From positions 697,330 to 761,329 of the forward strand of contig NZ_HG964446.1 of NCBI RefSeq assembly GCF_000689255.1: a stretch of 64,000 bases of DNA. Direction: 5' to 3'. The notes beneath the pieces are model-generated. The model was not told the DNA's origin. It saw only the letters and a program-made list of their open reading frames with translations, and did no database searches. Positions 43,130 through 55,577 of the stretch are shown in pieces. A program made the position numbers and the translations under genes. Numbering within the stretch: position 1 is the stretch's first letter; the number at the start of each line of letters is the position of its first letter. The DNA comes from Mycobacterium triplex. GTDB taxonomy: Bacteria; Actinomycetota; Actinomycetes; Mycobacteriales; Mycobacteriaceae.

Positions 43130-45307
43130 TCACACAGTAGCCGCCAGCCGCGCCGCGGCGGACTCCGGCATCGGTTCGTAACGGACGAACGAACGGGTGA
43201 AGGACGCGGCGCCGTGCGCCAGCGAACGCAAGTCGATCGCGTACCGGGTCAGCTCGACCTGCGGCACCTCGGCGCGCACCACCGTGCGGTCCTGGCCCGC
43301 GGTATCGGTGCCCAGCACGCGGCCGCGCCGGCCCGACAGGTCGCCCATCACCGCACCCACGAAATCGTCGGGCACCAGCACCGAGATCTCATCGATCGGC
43401 TCGAGCAGCGTCACCTTCGTCGCGGCGGCCGCCTCGCGCAGCGCCAGCGAACCCGCCATCTGAAACGCGAAGTCCGAGGAATCCACGCTGTGGGCCTTCC
43501 CGTCGAGCAGGGTGACCCGGATGTCGACCATCGGGTAGCCGGCGTGCACGCCCTTCTCCATCTGCGCGCGGACACCCTTCTCCACACTCGGGATGAATTG
43601 GCGTGGGATCGCGCCGCCGACCACCTTGTCGACGAATTCGAATCCGGAACCCTCCGGCAGCGGCTCCACGTCGATGTCGCACACCGCGTACTGGCCGTGG
43701 CCGCCGGACTGCTTGACGTGGCGGCCGTGGCCTTTTGCCTTGCCGCCGAAGGTTTCCCGCAGCGGGACACGCAGTTCCACGGTGTCCACGGTGACGCCGT
43801 ACCGGTTGGCCAGTGCCTCGAGGACGACGCCGGCGTGCGCCTCACCCATGCACCACAGCACGATCTGGTGTGTCTCGGAGTTCTGCTCGATCCGCAGCGT
43901 CGGGTCCTCGGCGGCCAGCCGGCCCAGCCCAACCGACAGTTTGTCCTCGTCGGTCTTGGCGTGCGCCGCGATGGCGATCGGTAGCAGCGGTTCGGGCATG
44001 GCCCAGGGTTTGAGCACCAGGGGTTCGGCCTTGTCGGACAGGGTGTCGCCGGTTTCGGCGCGGCTCAGCTTGCCGATCGCGCAGATGTCGCCGGCCACCA
44101 CCTCGAGTGCGGGCCGCTGCTGCTTGCCCAGCGGGAAGGACAGCACCCCGATGCGTTCGTCTTCGTCGTGGTCGGGATGGGTGTTGCCCAGGGAATCCGA
44201 GCCGTTGGTCTCCCCGAAAAAGGACGAAAAATGGCCCGACACATGCACCGTCGTGTCGGGCCTGATGGTCCCGGAGAACACCCGGACCAGACTCACCCTG
44301 CCGACGTACGGGTCAGACGTCGTCTTCACCACCTCCGCCAACAGGGGCGCCGCGGCGTCACAGACCAGCTCGGCATGCGGGGCGCCGTGCGGCGTGAACA
44401 CCTCCGGTATCGGATGTTCCATCGGAGACGGGAAACCGCGGGTGGCGACCTCGAGCAATTCCAGGGTGCCGACGCCGGTGGTGCTGCAGACCGGGATCAC
44501 CGGGAAGAACGATCCGCGGGCAACGGCGCGCTCCAGGTCGTCGATGAGCACGGCCTCGTCGATCGCCTCGCCGTCGAGATAGCGATCCATCAGCGACTCG
44601 TCCTCGGATTCTTCGATGATTCCCTCGATCAGCGTGCCGCGCGCGTCCTCGATCCGGTCGGCGTCCGAGGGGTCCGGCGGCTCGATCGTGCGGGTGCCAC
44701 CGGCATAGTGGTAGCGCTGCTGCGACAGCAGGCCGATCAGTCCTTCGCAGTTGTTCGGGGCGGTCGGCAGGTAGAGCGGTAAAACCTTGTCGCCGAAGGC
44801 GTTCCGAGCGGCCTGCAGTGCTTGGGAGTAGTTCGCTCGGGCATGGTCGAGTTTGGTGATGACCACCGCGCGGGGCATGCCGACCTGACTGCATTCTCCC
44901 CAGAGCGACTTGGTCGGCTCGTCAATACCGTCGCAGCCCTCGTTGGCCGCGATCACGAACAGTGCGCAATCCGCGGCGCGCAATCCGGCGCGCAACTCGC
45001 CGACGAAGTCGGCGTATCCGGGTGTGTCGACCAGGTTGACCTTGATGCCGCCGTGCACCAGGGAGGCCACCGCGACACCCACCGACCGTTGTTGGCGGAT
45101 TTCGGCGTCGTCGTAGTCGCAGGTGGTGCTGCCGTCGGTCACCGATCCCGCCCTGGTCAGTACGCCGCCCGCGACGAGCAAGGCCTCGACCAGCGTCGTC
45201 TTGCCACCGCCCGACGGGCCCACCAGGACGATGTTGCGGACATCGCCGGGACAGTTCACGGCGGGAGCGGCCCCCGTGCCCGCCGAAGCGTTCGCCTTGT
45301 CTGCCAT
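43130..45307 (-). CDS. fusA2: Elongation factor G-like protein FusA2 (Rv0120c homologue)
   Basis: A 725-residue translational GTPase of the EF-G2 class: P-loop GPSGGGKTTLVEALL, switch II VDTPGYADF, and TKLDHA where NKxD is usual. Domains II to V follow (FSGTIRPDTTVHVSG; HGRHVKQSGGHGQYAVCDI; FVGAVMGDLSGRRGRVLG). EF-G2 proteins accompany the normal EF-G in mycobacteria; the M. smegmatis form binds GTP but does not replace EF-G (recalled). The ATG at 45307 has GGAG six bases upstream. Confidence 0.9.
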   Translation of the reverse strand: MADKANASAGTGAAPAVNCPGDVRNIVLVGPSGGGKTTLVEALLVAGGVLTRAGSVTDGSTTCDYDDAEIRQQRSVGVAVASLVHGGIKVNLVDTPGYADFVGELRAGLRAADCALFVIAANEGCDGIDEPTKSLWGECSQVGMPRAVVITKLDHARANYSQALQAARNAFGDKVLPLYLPTAPNNCEGLIGLLSQQRYHYAGGTRTIEPPDPSDADRIEDARGTLIEGIIEESEDESLMDRYLDGEAIDEAVLIDDLERAVARGSFFPVIPVCSTTGVGTLELLEVATRGFPSPMEHPIPEVFTPHGAPHAELVCDAAAPLLAEVVKTTSDPYVGRVSLVRVFSGTIRPDTTVHVSGHFSSFFGETNGSDSLGNTHPDHDEDERIGVLSFPLGKQQRPALEVVAGDICAIGKLSRAETGDTLSDKAEPLVLKPWAMPEPLLPIAIAAHAKTDEDKLSVGLGRLAAEDPTLRIEQNSETHQIVLWCMGEAHAGVVLEALANRYGVTVDTVELRVPLRETFGGKAKGHGRHVKQSGGHGQYAVCDIDVEPLPEGSGFEFVDKVVGGAIPRQFIPSVEKGVRAQMEKGVHAGYPMVDIRVTLLDGKAHSVDSSDFAFQMAGSLALREAAAATKVTLLEPIDEISVLVPDDFVGAVMGDLSGRRGRVLGTDTAGQDRTVVRAEVPQVELTRYAIDLRSLAHGAASFTRSFVRYEPMPESAAARLAATV

Positions 45308-45438
45308 GACCTTCTCCACTTCACTCGGTCGGGCACGGTGTGTCCTAGCTCACAGAACGTATTACGCAACCTTTCTCCCAACTGCCGCCCAGCACAAGGC
45401 CACCGGCCGGGCGCAGTTGCCGGCCGCGAGGTGCTGGA

Positions 45439-45867
45439 TCAGGCGTGCCAGCTCGCCCAACGGTGCACGGTTATCGCGATGACCGGACCGTTCAGCGAAA
45501 CCGATTGGTACTGACGGTATTTGGCACGCAACAGTTGGTAGCCGGTGTGTAGCGCCGCGCCGTCGGTATGAATGGCGGCCGCCCCGTCGGCCCGGACCCA
45601 CCATAACTGCGTCCACTCGTCGGCGTAGTGGTCGACGAGCAGGCTGACCTGCGGGTTGCTGGCGATGTTCGCCAGCCGGCGCAGCCGATGTGTGCTTTTC
45701 GGTTTCGCGTCGATCGCGGTGTATACCGTGTCGCGAGAGCCTTCTGAAGAGGCCTCCAAGACGGCGAAAACCACCGGCACGAGGTGCGGTTTTCCGTCTG
45801 CCGAGCTGGTGGCCAGGCGTGCCACCGGGGACTGCGCGAAGCTGACTTTGGGGTCGAATTCGCCCAC
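45439..45867 (-). CDS. PPOX-class F420-dependent oxidoreductase-like protein (Rv0121c homologue)
   Basis: A 142-residue split-barrel flavin/F420-binding protein ([53 protein letters not shown]), of the TIGR03668 group. It probably binds F420 or FMN; the substrate is unknown. The start is GTG at 45867. Adjacent to fusA2 and divergent from pepA, as in M. tuberculosis except that three genes including a PE_PGRS gene are missing here. Confidence 0.85.
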   Translation of the reverse strand: MGEFDPKVSFAQSPVARLATSSADGKPHLVPVVFAVLEASSEGSRDTVYTAIDAKPKSTHRLRRLANIASNPQVSLLVDHYADEWTQLWWVRADGAAAIHTDGAALHTGYQLLRAKYRQYQSVSLNGPVIAITVHRWASWHA

Positions 45868-46013
45868 CGTCCCAGCTTAGGGGCGCAATAGCCATCAGCG
45901 TTCCGTGCGGCCTGAACTAGCTACCTGCATTACGGTGAGGTACACAAATTGTGCGGTCCAGACGTTGAGGCTGGGCCGCTTCTGGTTCACACCCCGACGC
46001 AGGGAGGTACGGG

Positions 46014-47093
46014 ATGAGCAAAGGGCACCCCCGCTCAGTCTGGTGGTCATGGTCGGTCAGCGTGCTGGCTGTGGTCGGACTGGGCCTGGGCCTGACCACC
46101 GTCCCGGCTGCCGCCACTACACCCGGGCCGTCCACCCCGGCGCAGGACCGGTTCCGCGACGCGCCGATGTTCCCGCTGGATCCCGGTGCGATCGCCGCGC
46201 AGGTCGGACCGCAAATCGTCAACATCAGCACCCGGTTCGGCTACAACAACGCGATCGGGGCCGGAACCGGAATCGTCATCGATCCCGGCGGCGTGGTGCT
46301 GACCAACAACCACGTGATCTCGGCCGCCACCGACATCAGCGCGTTCGACGTCGGCAACGGTCAGACCTACGCCGTCGATGTGATCGGCTACTCCCGCAGC
46401 GCCGATATCGCGGTGCTGCAGCTTCGGGGTGCGGGCGGGCTGCCCGCCGCTGCGATCGGCGGTGGCGTCGCGGTCGGCGAGCCGGTCGTCGCCCTGGGCA
46501 ACACCCACGGCCAGGGCGGCGCGCCGAGCGTCGTGCCCGGCAAGGTCGTCGCGCTCAACCAGACCGTCTCGGCCACCGACACCCTCACCGGCGCCGACGA
46601 GACGCTGGGCGGATTGATCCAGGCCGACACCGCGATCAAGCCCGGCGACTCGGGTGGCCCGTTGGTCAACAACGCCGGACAGGTGGTCGGGGTGGACACC
46701 GCCGCCACCGACAGCTACAAGATGTCCGGCGGCCAGGGCTTCGCCATCCCGATCGGCCGCGCGATGGGCGTGGCGAATCAGATCCGGTCCGGTGCCGGCT
46801 CCAATAGCGTGCACATCGGGCCCACGGCCTTCATCGGCATGGGCGTCGCCGAGAACGGCGGCAACGGTGCGCGGGTCCAGCGCCTGGTCGACGGCGGTCC
46901 GGCAGCGGGGAGCGGAATCGCGCCCGGCGACGTCATCGTCGCGGTCGACAACGTGCCGATCAACGGTCCCACCGCGATGACCGACGTACTCGTCCCGCAC
47001 CACCCCGGCGACGTCATCACGCTGCACTGGCGCGCCGCCGCGGGCGGCGACCGCAGCGCACCCGTGACATTGGGAGACGGGCCGCCGGCCTGA
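46014..47093 (+). CDS. pepA: Secreted trypsin-like serine protease PepA (Mtb32A homologue)
   Basis: A 359-residue HtrA-type protease. An N-terminal signal peptide (SVSVLAVVGLGLGLTTVPAAA) precedes the catalytic domain with the triad His in TNNHVI, Asp in DIAVLQL and Ser in GDSGGPL, then a PDZ domain (IGMGVAENGGNGARVQRLVDGGPA cut; GDVIVAVDNVPI). It is the counterpart of Rv0125 (355 residues), a well-known secreted antigen. GGGAGG is six bases before the ATG. Confidence 0.93.
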   Translation: MSKGHPRSVWWSWSVSVLAVVGLGLGLTTVPAAATTPGPSTPAQDRFRDAPMFPLDPGAIAAQVGPQIVNISTRFGYNNAIGAGTGIVIDPGGVVLTNNHVISAATDISAFDVGNGQTYAVDVIGYSRSADIAVLQLRGAGGLPAAAIGGGVAVGEPVVALGNTHGQGGAPSVVPGKVVALNQTVSATDTLTGADETLGGLIQADTAIKPGDSGGPLVNNAGQVVGVDTAATDSYKMSGGQGFAIPIGRAMGVANQIRSGAGSNSVHIGPTAFIGMGVAENGGNGARVQRLVDGGPAAGSGIAPGDVIVAVDNVPINGPTAMTDVLVPHHPGDVITLHWRAAAGGDRSAPVTLGDGPPA

Positions 47094-47193
47094 TCCGGAC
47101 GCGCATACTGCCTGGCCCGCGGCCAATTCGGTTGCCGGGACGGCAGATTAGCTGCGGGATTTCGATCTGCCCGCCTCGGGTACACGTGGCATC

Positions 47194-48995
<1,802 letters not shown>

Positions 48996-48999
<4 letters not shown>

Positions 49000-49076
49000 T
49001 TCGCGCCCACGACGATGCAGTGGGGGTACCTCCCGCTTGCGGGGGACGAAGCGATCAGGAGGAGTGGCGCTCATGA
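48996..49076 (+). repeat. MIRU-like interspersed element coupling treS to mak
   Basis: The 81 bases begin with ATGA overlapping the treS stop and end with ATGA overlapping the mak start. Between them is an exact open frame of 26 codons ([21 protein letters not shown]...) with AGGAGGAG near its end as the mak ribosome binding site. It contains a short CCCGCTTGCGGG hairpin. This is the arrangement described for mycobacterial interspersed repetitive units: a mini-ORF inserted into a translational-coupling ATGA with duplication of that site. Confidence 0.75.
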
Positions 49077-50422
49077 CACAGTCAGCCAAGCTGCCCTGGG
49101 CCGAATGGCTGCCGCAGCAGCGGTGGTACGCCGGGCGCAATCGCGAGCTGTCCAGCGCCGAGCCCGGACTGGTCGTTCCCCTGCGCGACAACCTCGAGCT
49201 GGTGCTGGTCGACGCCACCTACACCACCGGCCCGGCCGAGCGGTATCAGGTATTGGTCGGGTGGGACGCCGAGCCCGTCACCGAGTACAACACCGTGGCC
49301 ACCATCGGTTCAGCCGACGGCCAGACCGGCTATGACGCGCTGTATGGAACGGACGGCCCGCGGTATTTGCTCTCGCTGCTCGACGAGTCCGCGGACCGCG
49401 ATTCCGACGGCACCGAAGTGGTGTTTCGCAAGGAGCCGGATGTCACGCTGCCGCTGGACGCCTGGCCGCGGGTCGCCGACGCCGAGCAGTCCAACACCAG
49501 CGTCATCTTCGACCGGGACGCCATCTTCAAGGTTTTTCGCCGCGTCAGCAGCGGCATCAACCCCGACATCGAGCTGAACCGGGTGCTCGGCCGCGCCGGC
49601 AACCCCAACGTGGCGCGGCTGTTCGGCACCTACGAGATCGCCGGGGCCGACGGCGAGGACTCGGCGTGGCCGCTGGGCATGGTCACCGAGTTCGAGGCCA
49701 ACGCCGCCGAAGGCTGGGCCATGGCCACGGCCAGCGTTCGCGACCTGTTCGCCGAGGGTGACCTGTACGCGCACGAGGTCGGCGGCGACTTCGCCGGCGA
49801 GTCCTACCGGCTCGGAGAGGCCGTCGCGTCGGTGCACGCCACCCTGGCCGAATCCCTCGGAACCGCACAGTCGCGGTTCCCGGTGGACAACGTGCTGGCC
49901 CGGCTGGCGTCGACCGCGGCGCTGGTTCCCGAGCTGGCCGAGCACGCGGCCACGATCGAAGAGCGCTTCGGCAAGTTGGCCGGCGAGACGATCACCGTCC
50001 AGCGCATACACGGTGACCTCCACCTGGGCCAGGTGCTGCGCACCCCGGAGAGCTGGTTGCTGATCGACTTCGAGGGCGAGCCCGGCCAGCCGCTGGACGA
50101 GCGACGGGCCCCGGATTCGCCGCTGCGCGACGTGGCCGGTGTGTTGCGGTCGTTCGAGTACGCCGCCTACGGCCCGCTGGTGGATCACGAGGGCGACAAG
50201 CAGTTGGCCGCGCGCGCCCGGGAGTGGGTCGAGCGCAATCGCACCGCCTTCTGCGACGGCTATGCGGCCGCGTCGGAAACCGATCCCCGGGATTCACCGC
50301 AGCTGCTCGCGGCGTACGAACTCGACAAGGCCGTGTACGAGGCCGGCTATGAGGCGCGGCACCGTCCGGGATGGCTGCCGATCCCGTTGCGGTCCATCGC
50401 CCGGCTCACCGCGGTCGAGTAG
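49073..50422 (+). CDS. mak: Maltokinase Mak (Pep2, Rv0127 homologue)
   Basis: A 449-residue kinase that phosphorylates maltose with ATP to maltose-1-phosphate. The N-terminal cap domain begins [20 protein letters not shown]; the kinase core has the catalytic loop [12 protein letters not shown] and the metal-binding IDFEGEP (about residues 325-350). M. tuberculosis Mak is 455 residues. The ATG at 49073 follows AGGAGG supplied by the MIRU-like element and overlaps its mini-ORF stop. Confidence 0.93.
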   Translation: MTQSAKLPWAEWLPQQRWYAGRNRELSSAEPGLVVPLRDNLELVLVDATYTTGPAERYQVLVGWDAEPVTEYNTVATIGSADGQTGYDALYGTDGPRYLLSLLDESADRDSDGTEVVFRKEPDVTLPLDAWPRVADAEQSNTSVIFDRDAIFKVFRRVSSGINPDIELNRVLGRAGNPNVARLFGTYEIAGADGEDSAWPLGMVTEFEANAAEGWAMATASVRDLFAEGDLYAHEVGGDFAGESYRLGEAVASVHATLAESLGTAQSRFPVDNVLARLASTAALVPELAEHAATIEERFGKLAGETITVQRIHGDLHLGQVLRTPESWLLIDFEGEPGQPLDERRAPDSPLRDVAGVLRSFEYAAYGPLVDHEGDKQLAARAREWVERNRTAFCDGYAAASETDPRDSPQLLAAYELDKAVYEAGYEARHRPGWLPIPLRSIARLTAVE

Positions 50423-50461
50423 GTTTCTGCGCCCGCGGCAGGCGTCTGAAAGCATGTCCGG

Positions 50462-51142
50462 GTGGCGAGTGAGATTTTCGACAGCGAGGCCCGATTGTCG
50501 TGGGTGCTGGCCGGGTTGGCCGGTGTGCTGGGGGCGACGGCATTCACGCACTCCGAGGGGTACTTCGTCACCTTCATGACCGGGAACGCCCAGCGCGCGG
50601 TGCTGGGTTTTTTCCGGCATGACGTGCTGCTGTCGATATCGGCAGGCGTGCTGATGCTGTGCTTCGTCATCGGCGTGGTGGTGGCCTCGGTGTGCCGTCG
50701 CCGATTCTGGTCGGCGCATCCGCACGGCCCGACCGTGTTGACCACGTTCAGCCTGATCACCGCCACCGTGCTCGACGTGCTCGAAGAAGGTTGGCAGGAG
50801 AACATGCTCGATTTTGCGCCGATCATGCTGGTGGTGTTCGGCATCGGCGCGTTGAACACGTCGTTCGTCAAGAACGGCGAGGTGTCGGTGCCGTTGAGCT
50901 ATGTGACCGGCACGCTGGTCAAGATGGGCCAGGGCATCGAGCGGCACATCGCCGGCGGAACGGCCGCCGACTGGCTCGGGTACTTTCTGCTGCTGGCGAG
51001 TTTCATGCTCGGCGCGGTCGTCGGTGGCTGCATCAGTCTGGTGGTCAATGGCACCTGGATGTTGGTGGTCGCCTCGGGCGTGTGCGCGTTTACCACCGCC
51101 ATCACGTATTTCCACCTGGACCGGCGCGCCGTCCTCGACTGA
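50462..51142 (+). CDS. DUF1275 (YoaK-like) membrane protein (Rv0128 position)
   Basis: A 226-residue protein with about six helices and the DUF1275 pattern (WVLAGLAGVLGATAFTHSEGYFVTFMTGNAQRAVLG cut; VFGIGALNTSFVKNGEVSVPLSYVTGTLVKMGQ). The family has no firm function. GTG at 50462 is used as start. It follows mak by about 40 bases on the same strand and ends just before a strong bidirectional terminator. Confidence 0.82.
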   Translation: MASEIFDSEARLSWVLAGLAGVLGATAFTHSEGYFVTFMTGNAQRAVLGFFRHDVLLSISAGVLMLCFVIGVVVASVCRRRFWSAHPHGPTVLTTFSLITATVLDVLEEGWQENMLDFAPIMLVVFGIGALNTSFVKNGEVSVPLSYVTGTLVKMGQGIERHIAGGTAADWLGYFLLLASFMLGAVVGGCISLVVNGTWMLVVASGVCAFTTAITYFHLDRRAVLD

Positions 51143-51148
51143 TCCACC

Positions 51149-51188
51149 AAAAAGCATCGGCAGCGCTGCCGCACTGCCGATGCTTTTT
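51149..51188. terminator. Strong bidirectional intrinsic terminator
   Basis: AAAAAGCATCGGCAG (51149-51163) and CTGCCGATGCTTTTT (51174-51188) form a perfect 15-bp dyad with a 10-base loop, giving a T run on both strands. It separates the mak-Rv0128 unit from convergent fbpC. Confidence 0.9.
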
Positions 51189-51197
51189 GTTGGCGTG

Positions 51198-52214
<1,017 letters not shown>

Positions 52215-52409
52215 TCATCTGCCGCATTTGCGCGGTGGAATCTGTTCTCGGGGAGTCAAACACAGCGGGAGGAGCTAAACCGTTCGTCGCGGCCGGGCCG
52301 ACAGATCGCGGTTCGCTAACGATTGAGAGTCGGGCAGACATCGTCACATTGCGGTCACGATCGGCTCTCGATTCGGCGCACGGTGGTTGCCGACCGTCGC
52401 GGATGCCGC

Positions 52410-53246
52410 CTAGGCGACCAGACGCCGTAAAAGCGTTGACGCCGTGGCAATTCCGAGCACCGCGGCGACGAGCGACACGACGAGGTCCAGCGGGTGCAGC
52501 GGGGTGCCGATCAACAGCGCGCGCAGTGCGTCGACTTCGTAGCTCAGCGGGTTGACGGTGCTCAGCACACGCAGCCACGAGGGCATCACGTCGACCGGGT
52601 ACAGCGCGTTCGACGCGAAGAACAGCGGCATCGTGATGGCCTGCCCGATTCCCATCAGGCGGTCGCGATTGCGGACCAGCCCGGCCAGCGTCATCGACAG
52701 GCAGGCGAAGAACGCCGCACCGAGCATCACGGTGGCCATGGCCGCCAGGATGCGCAACGGATTGACGGTCAGGGGAACCCGCATCAGGTAGGCCAGCGCC
52801 AGCACGCCGACGACCTGGGCGACCGAGCGCACCCCGGCCGCGAAGGCCTTGCCGGTGATCAGCGCCGACGCCGGGGCCGGGGTCACCATCAGTTTGGCCA
52901 GCACGCCGGCGTCTCGATCCCAAATGATCTGTATGCCATAGAAAATCGAGATGAACAGCGCCGACTGCGCGATGATGCCCGGCGCCAGGAAGGCCAGGTA
53001 GGACACCGATCCGGTGTTGATGACATGCAACTTGCTGAATGTCGTCCCGAAGATCAGCAGCCACAGGGCCGGTTGCACCATCCGGGTGACGAGTTCGGTG
53101 CGGTCGTGCTGCAGCTTCTGCAGTTCGACGATCGCGAACGCGCCGATGCGGCCGAACGTCGCGCCGGCCCGCCGCCATCCGTGCGGTGCGCGCACCAGGA
53201 TGGCCGCCGGGATGTCGCAGCCGCGATCAACCGGCACGGCTGGCAA
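52410..53246 (-). CDS. ABC-2 type transporter permease (DrrB-like)
   Basis: A 278-residue permease with six membrane helices and the ABC-2 signature (FLAPGIIAQSALFISIFYGIQIIWDRDAGVLAKLMVTPAP cut; STVNPLSYEVDALRALLIG), as in daunorubicin-resistance DrrB exporters. The start overlaps the ATPase end: TTG at 53246 or GTG at 53237. It works with the upstream ATPase as an exporter, probably of a lipophilic compound. Confidence 0.87.
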   Translation of the reverse strand: MPAVPVDRGCDIPAAILVRAPHGWRRAGATFGRIGAFAIVELQKLQHDRTELVTRMVQPALWLLIFGTTFSKLHVINTGSVSYLAFLAPGIIAQSALFISIFYGIQIIWDRDAGVLAKLMVTPAPASALITGKAFAAGVRSVAQVVGVLALAYLMRVPLTVNPLRILAAMATVMLGAAFFACLSMTLAGLVRNRDRLMGIGQAITMPLFFASNALYPVDVMPSWLRVLSTVNPLSYEVDALRALLIGTPLHPLDLVVSLVAAVLGIATASTLLRRLVA

Positions 53247-54051
53247 CCTTTCTGCTGGAACGGATTTCGCGGAAATCGGACGATGACTCGTCGCCGCGCA
53301 GCTCGGTGGACGCGTAGTGGCGGAACACGTCCTCGAGCGTGGCGCCGGGCGAGACCTTGGATATCCGGGCCTTCAGCTCGGTCGGAGTGCCCACCGCGCG
53401 CAACACGCCGCGGTGCAGCAGCGCCACCCGGTCGCACAACGCGTCGGCTTCCTCCATGTAGTGCGTGGTCAGCAGCACCGTCATGCCGAACTGGGCCTGC
53501 ATGGTCTGCACCTGAGTCCACACGCCGTCGCGCGCGATCGGGTCCAGTCCCACCGTCGGCTCGTCGAGCACCAGCAGCGACGGGCGGTTGACCAGCGCCT
53601 GCGCCACTTCCAGGCGGCGCACCATGCCGCCGGAGTACGTCCCCGCCAGCCGGTCGGCCACGTCGAGGAGCTCCATGGCCTCCAGTGCCTGCGTGACACG
53701 GTCGGCGCGCTCGGCGCGCGGTACGCCGTAGAGCCGGGCGAACCATTCCACGTTTTGCCGGCCCGTCAGTGCGGGCTCGATCGAAAGTTGTTGCGGGACA
53801 TACCCGATATTGCTGCGGATGTCGACGGTCTGGCGCCGGGAGTCCAGCCCGAAGATGCGCAGCTCACCGTGTTGCACGGGGGTCAGCGTGGTCAGCATCC
53901 GCACCAGCGTCGTTTTTCCCGCGCCGTTGGGCCCGAGCAGGCCCATCGTCTCGCCGGGCCGCACCGTGAGGGTGAGGTCGTCGACCGCGGTGAACCGGCC
54001 GTAGTGGAAGCTCAGGTGCCGGCAGTCGATCGCCATCGGTAATTTCGTCAT
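53227..54051 (-). CDS. ABC transporter ATP-binding protein (DrrA-like)
   Basis: A 274-residue ATPase: Walker A GPNGAGKTT at about residues 40-48, Q-loop region IGYVPQQ, signature YSGGMVRRLEVAQ (LSGG variant), Walker B LLVLDEPTVGLDP and H-loop LLTTHYM. The C-terminal ISKVSPGATLEDVFRHY is typical of drug-resistance DrrA proteins. ATGA overlaps the MarR stop, so regulator, ATPase and permease are one translationally coupled operon. Confidence 0.9.
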   Translation of the reverse strand: MTKLPMAIDCRHLSFHYGRFTAVDDLTLTVRPGETMGLLGPNGAGKTTLVRMLTTLTPVQHGELRIFGLDSRRQTVDIRSNIGYVPQQLSIEPALTGRQNVEWFARLYGVPRAERADRVTQALEAMELLDVADRLAGTYSGGMVRRLEVAQALVNRPSLLVLDEPTVGLDPIARDGVWTQVQTMQAQFGMTVLLTTHYMEEADALCDRVALLHRGVLRAVGTPTELKARISKVSPGATLEDVFRHYASTELRGDESSSDFREIRSSRKVASRAG

Positions 54052-54509
54052 CGCCGTCTCTCCTGTAATCTGCGGGCCACTACGTCGAGGACCTCCAACC
54101 CCTTTGTCAGAGAATCGATTTGGTCGTCATCGAGTTCGTCCAGCACCTCGGACAGCAGCGCGCGTCGAGCGGCCCGCGATGCGTCGACGATCTGCTGGGT
54201 GGGCTCGGCGAGGCGTAGTTGGCAGGCGCGACGGTCGGTCTCGTCGACGGTCCGGATCAGCGAGCCGTTGGCCACCAGCTTGGAGACCATCGTCGAGGCG
54301 GTGTTGGGAACCAGCCCGAGTTCGCCTGCCGCGGCGCGCACCGAGATCCCCGGCCGCCGCCCCACCAGCCAGAGCAGCTCCGCCTGAGATTCCGTCAACC
54401 GCGCCGAGTCGAATCCCCGGCCGGCGGACCTGCGAAGCTGGCGGCGGAACCGGCCGACGACGCCGAACACGTCGGCGACCAGGTCGGTGTGCGATCGCAG
54501 TGCTTGCAT
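54048..54509 (-). CDS. MarR-family regulator
   Basis: A 153-residue winged-helix protein with the MarR pattern: an N-terminal dimer helix, LTESQAELLWLVGRRPGISVRAAAGELGL, VPNTASTMVSKLVANGSLIRTVDETDRRACQLRL (wing with DxRxxxxxLT-like part). It probably represses its own operon with the DrrAB-like exporter and is released by a substrate of the pump. Its start codon lies inside an inverted repeat. Confidence 0.88.
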   Translation of the reverse strand: MQALRSHTDLVADVFGVVGRFRRQLRRSAGRGFDSARLTESQAELLWLVGRRPGISVRAAAGELGLVPNTASTMVSKLVANGSLIRTVDETDRRACQLRLAEPTQQIVDASRAARRALLSEVLDELDDDQIDSLTKGLEVLDVVARRLQERRR

Positions 54510-54537
54510 ATATATCTCTGTTTACGAGCTATATATG
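54507..54537. promoter_or_regulatory. Inverted repeat overlapping the MarR start, likely operator
   Basis: CATATATATCTC (54507-54518), seven bases, GAGCTATATATG (54526-54537): 12-bp arms with one mismatch, AT-rich in a GC-rich genome. The first arm contains the MarR start codon, so binding would block transcription or initiation of the exporter operon. Confidence 0.7.
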
Positions 54538-54567
54538 TGTGCAAGCTGTGCAGGGCCTTTATCTGCG

Positions 54568-55065
54568 CTACTTCTGCAGGTGGTGCAGCATGACGTCGGT
54601 CACCGCGCCGTGAGCGACGCTGGTCGTCATGTAGCTGCAGAACGGTTGGCGGCGACGATCCGTCGGGGAGCCCGGGTTGAGCAGCCGCAGCCCGGTCTCG
54701 GTGGTGGTATCCCACGGGATGTGGCTGTGCCCGAACACCAGCACGTCGCTGTCCGGGTAGAGCCGCGACATCCGGGCTTCGCGGCCGGACGAGGCGCCGG
54801 TTTCGTGCACGACCGTGAAGCGCACGCCCGCCAACGTCACGTCCGCTCGCTGTGGCAGTCGCGCCCGCAGTGCCGGCCCGTCGTTGTTGCCCCAGCAGCC
54901 GACCAGGCGCGCGGCCCTGGATTCCAGTTCGTCGAGCAAGCCGAGCGATATCCAGTCACCGGCGTGGATGACGGCGTCGGCCCGCTCGACTTCCTCCCAC
55001 ACCCGCGCCGGCAGATCGCGGGCGCGTTTCGGGACATGGGTATCGGCAATCAGCAGCAGCCTCAC
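54568..55065 (-). CDS. Calcineurin-like metallophosphoesterase (YfcE/MJ0936 type)
   Basis: A 165-residue phosphoesterase with the metal motifs IADTHVP, HAGDWIS, GCWGNNDG, VVHETGA and FGHSHIP, the small YfcE/MJ0936-like class. It hydrolyses phosphodiesters with two metal ions; the natural substrate is unknown. In the H-G motif Glu replaces Gly (VVHETG rather than VVHGTG or LVHG). Start GTG at 55065. Divergent from htdZ. Confidence 0.85.
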   Translation of the reverse strand: MRLLLIADTHVPKRARDLPARVWEEVERADAVIHAGDWISLGLLDELESRAARLVGCWGNNDGPALRARLPQRADVTLAGVRFTVVHETGASSGREARMSRLYPDSDVLVFGHSHIPWDTTTETGLRLLNPGSPTDRRRQPFCSYMTTSVAHGAVTDVMLHHLQK

Positions 55066-55100
55066 GAGTTCTATGCTTACCCGCGAGCAGAGGAGAAAGC

Positions 55101-55556
55101 ATGCGCACCTTCGAGTCAGTCGCCGACCTCGCCGCCGCCGCGGGGGAGACCATCGGGCAAAGCGACTGGGTGACCATCACTCAGGAAGACGTCAACCTCT
55201 TCGCCGATGCGACCGGCGATCACCAATGGATCCACGTCGACCCGGAACGGGCGGCCGCCGGTCCCTTCGGCAAGACCATCGCCCACGGGTACATGACCCT
55301 GTCGCTGCTGCCGCGGCTGCAACACCAGATGTACACCGTCAACGGCATGAAGCTCGCAATCAACTACGGCCTGAACAAAGTTCGCTTTCCCGCCCCGGTC
55401 CCGGTGGGTTCGAAGGTGCGGGCGACCAGTTCGCTGGTCTCGGTCGAGGACGTCGGCGGGGGAGCCGTGCAGGCGATCGTGTCGACCACGGTCGAGATCG
55501 ACGGGTCGCCGAAGCCGGCCTGTGTGGCCGAAAGCATCGTTCGCTACGTGACCTAG
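55101..55556 (+). CDS. htdZ: (R)-specific enoyl-CoA hydratase HtdZ (Rv0130 homologue)
   Basis: A 151-residue MaoC/hot-dog protein, the same length as Rv0130. The hydratase-2 motif reads VNLFADATGDHQWIHVD with catalytic Asp and His, followed by AHGYMTLSLLP. It hydrates enoyl-CoA/ACP to (R)-3-hydroxyacyl thioesters or the reverse. GAGGAG-rich sequence precedes the ATG. Convergent with fadE1. Confidence 0.9.
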   Translation: MRTFESVADLAAAAGETIGQSDWVTITQEDVNLFADATGDHQWIHVDPERAAAGPFGKTIAHGYMTLSLLPRLQHQMYTVNGMKLAINYGLNKVRFPAPVPVGSKVRATSSLVSVEDVGGGAVQAIVSTTVEIDGSPKPACVAESIVRYVT

Positions 55557-55577
55557 CGGCGCCGCGCGCTCGCCGCG

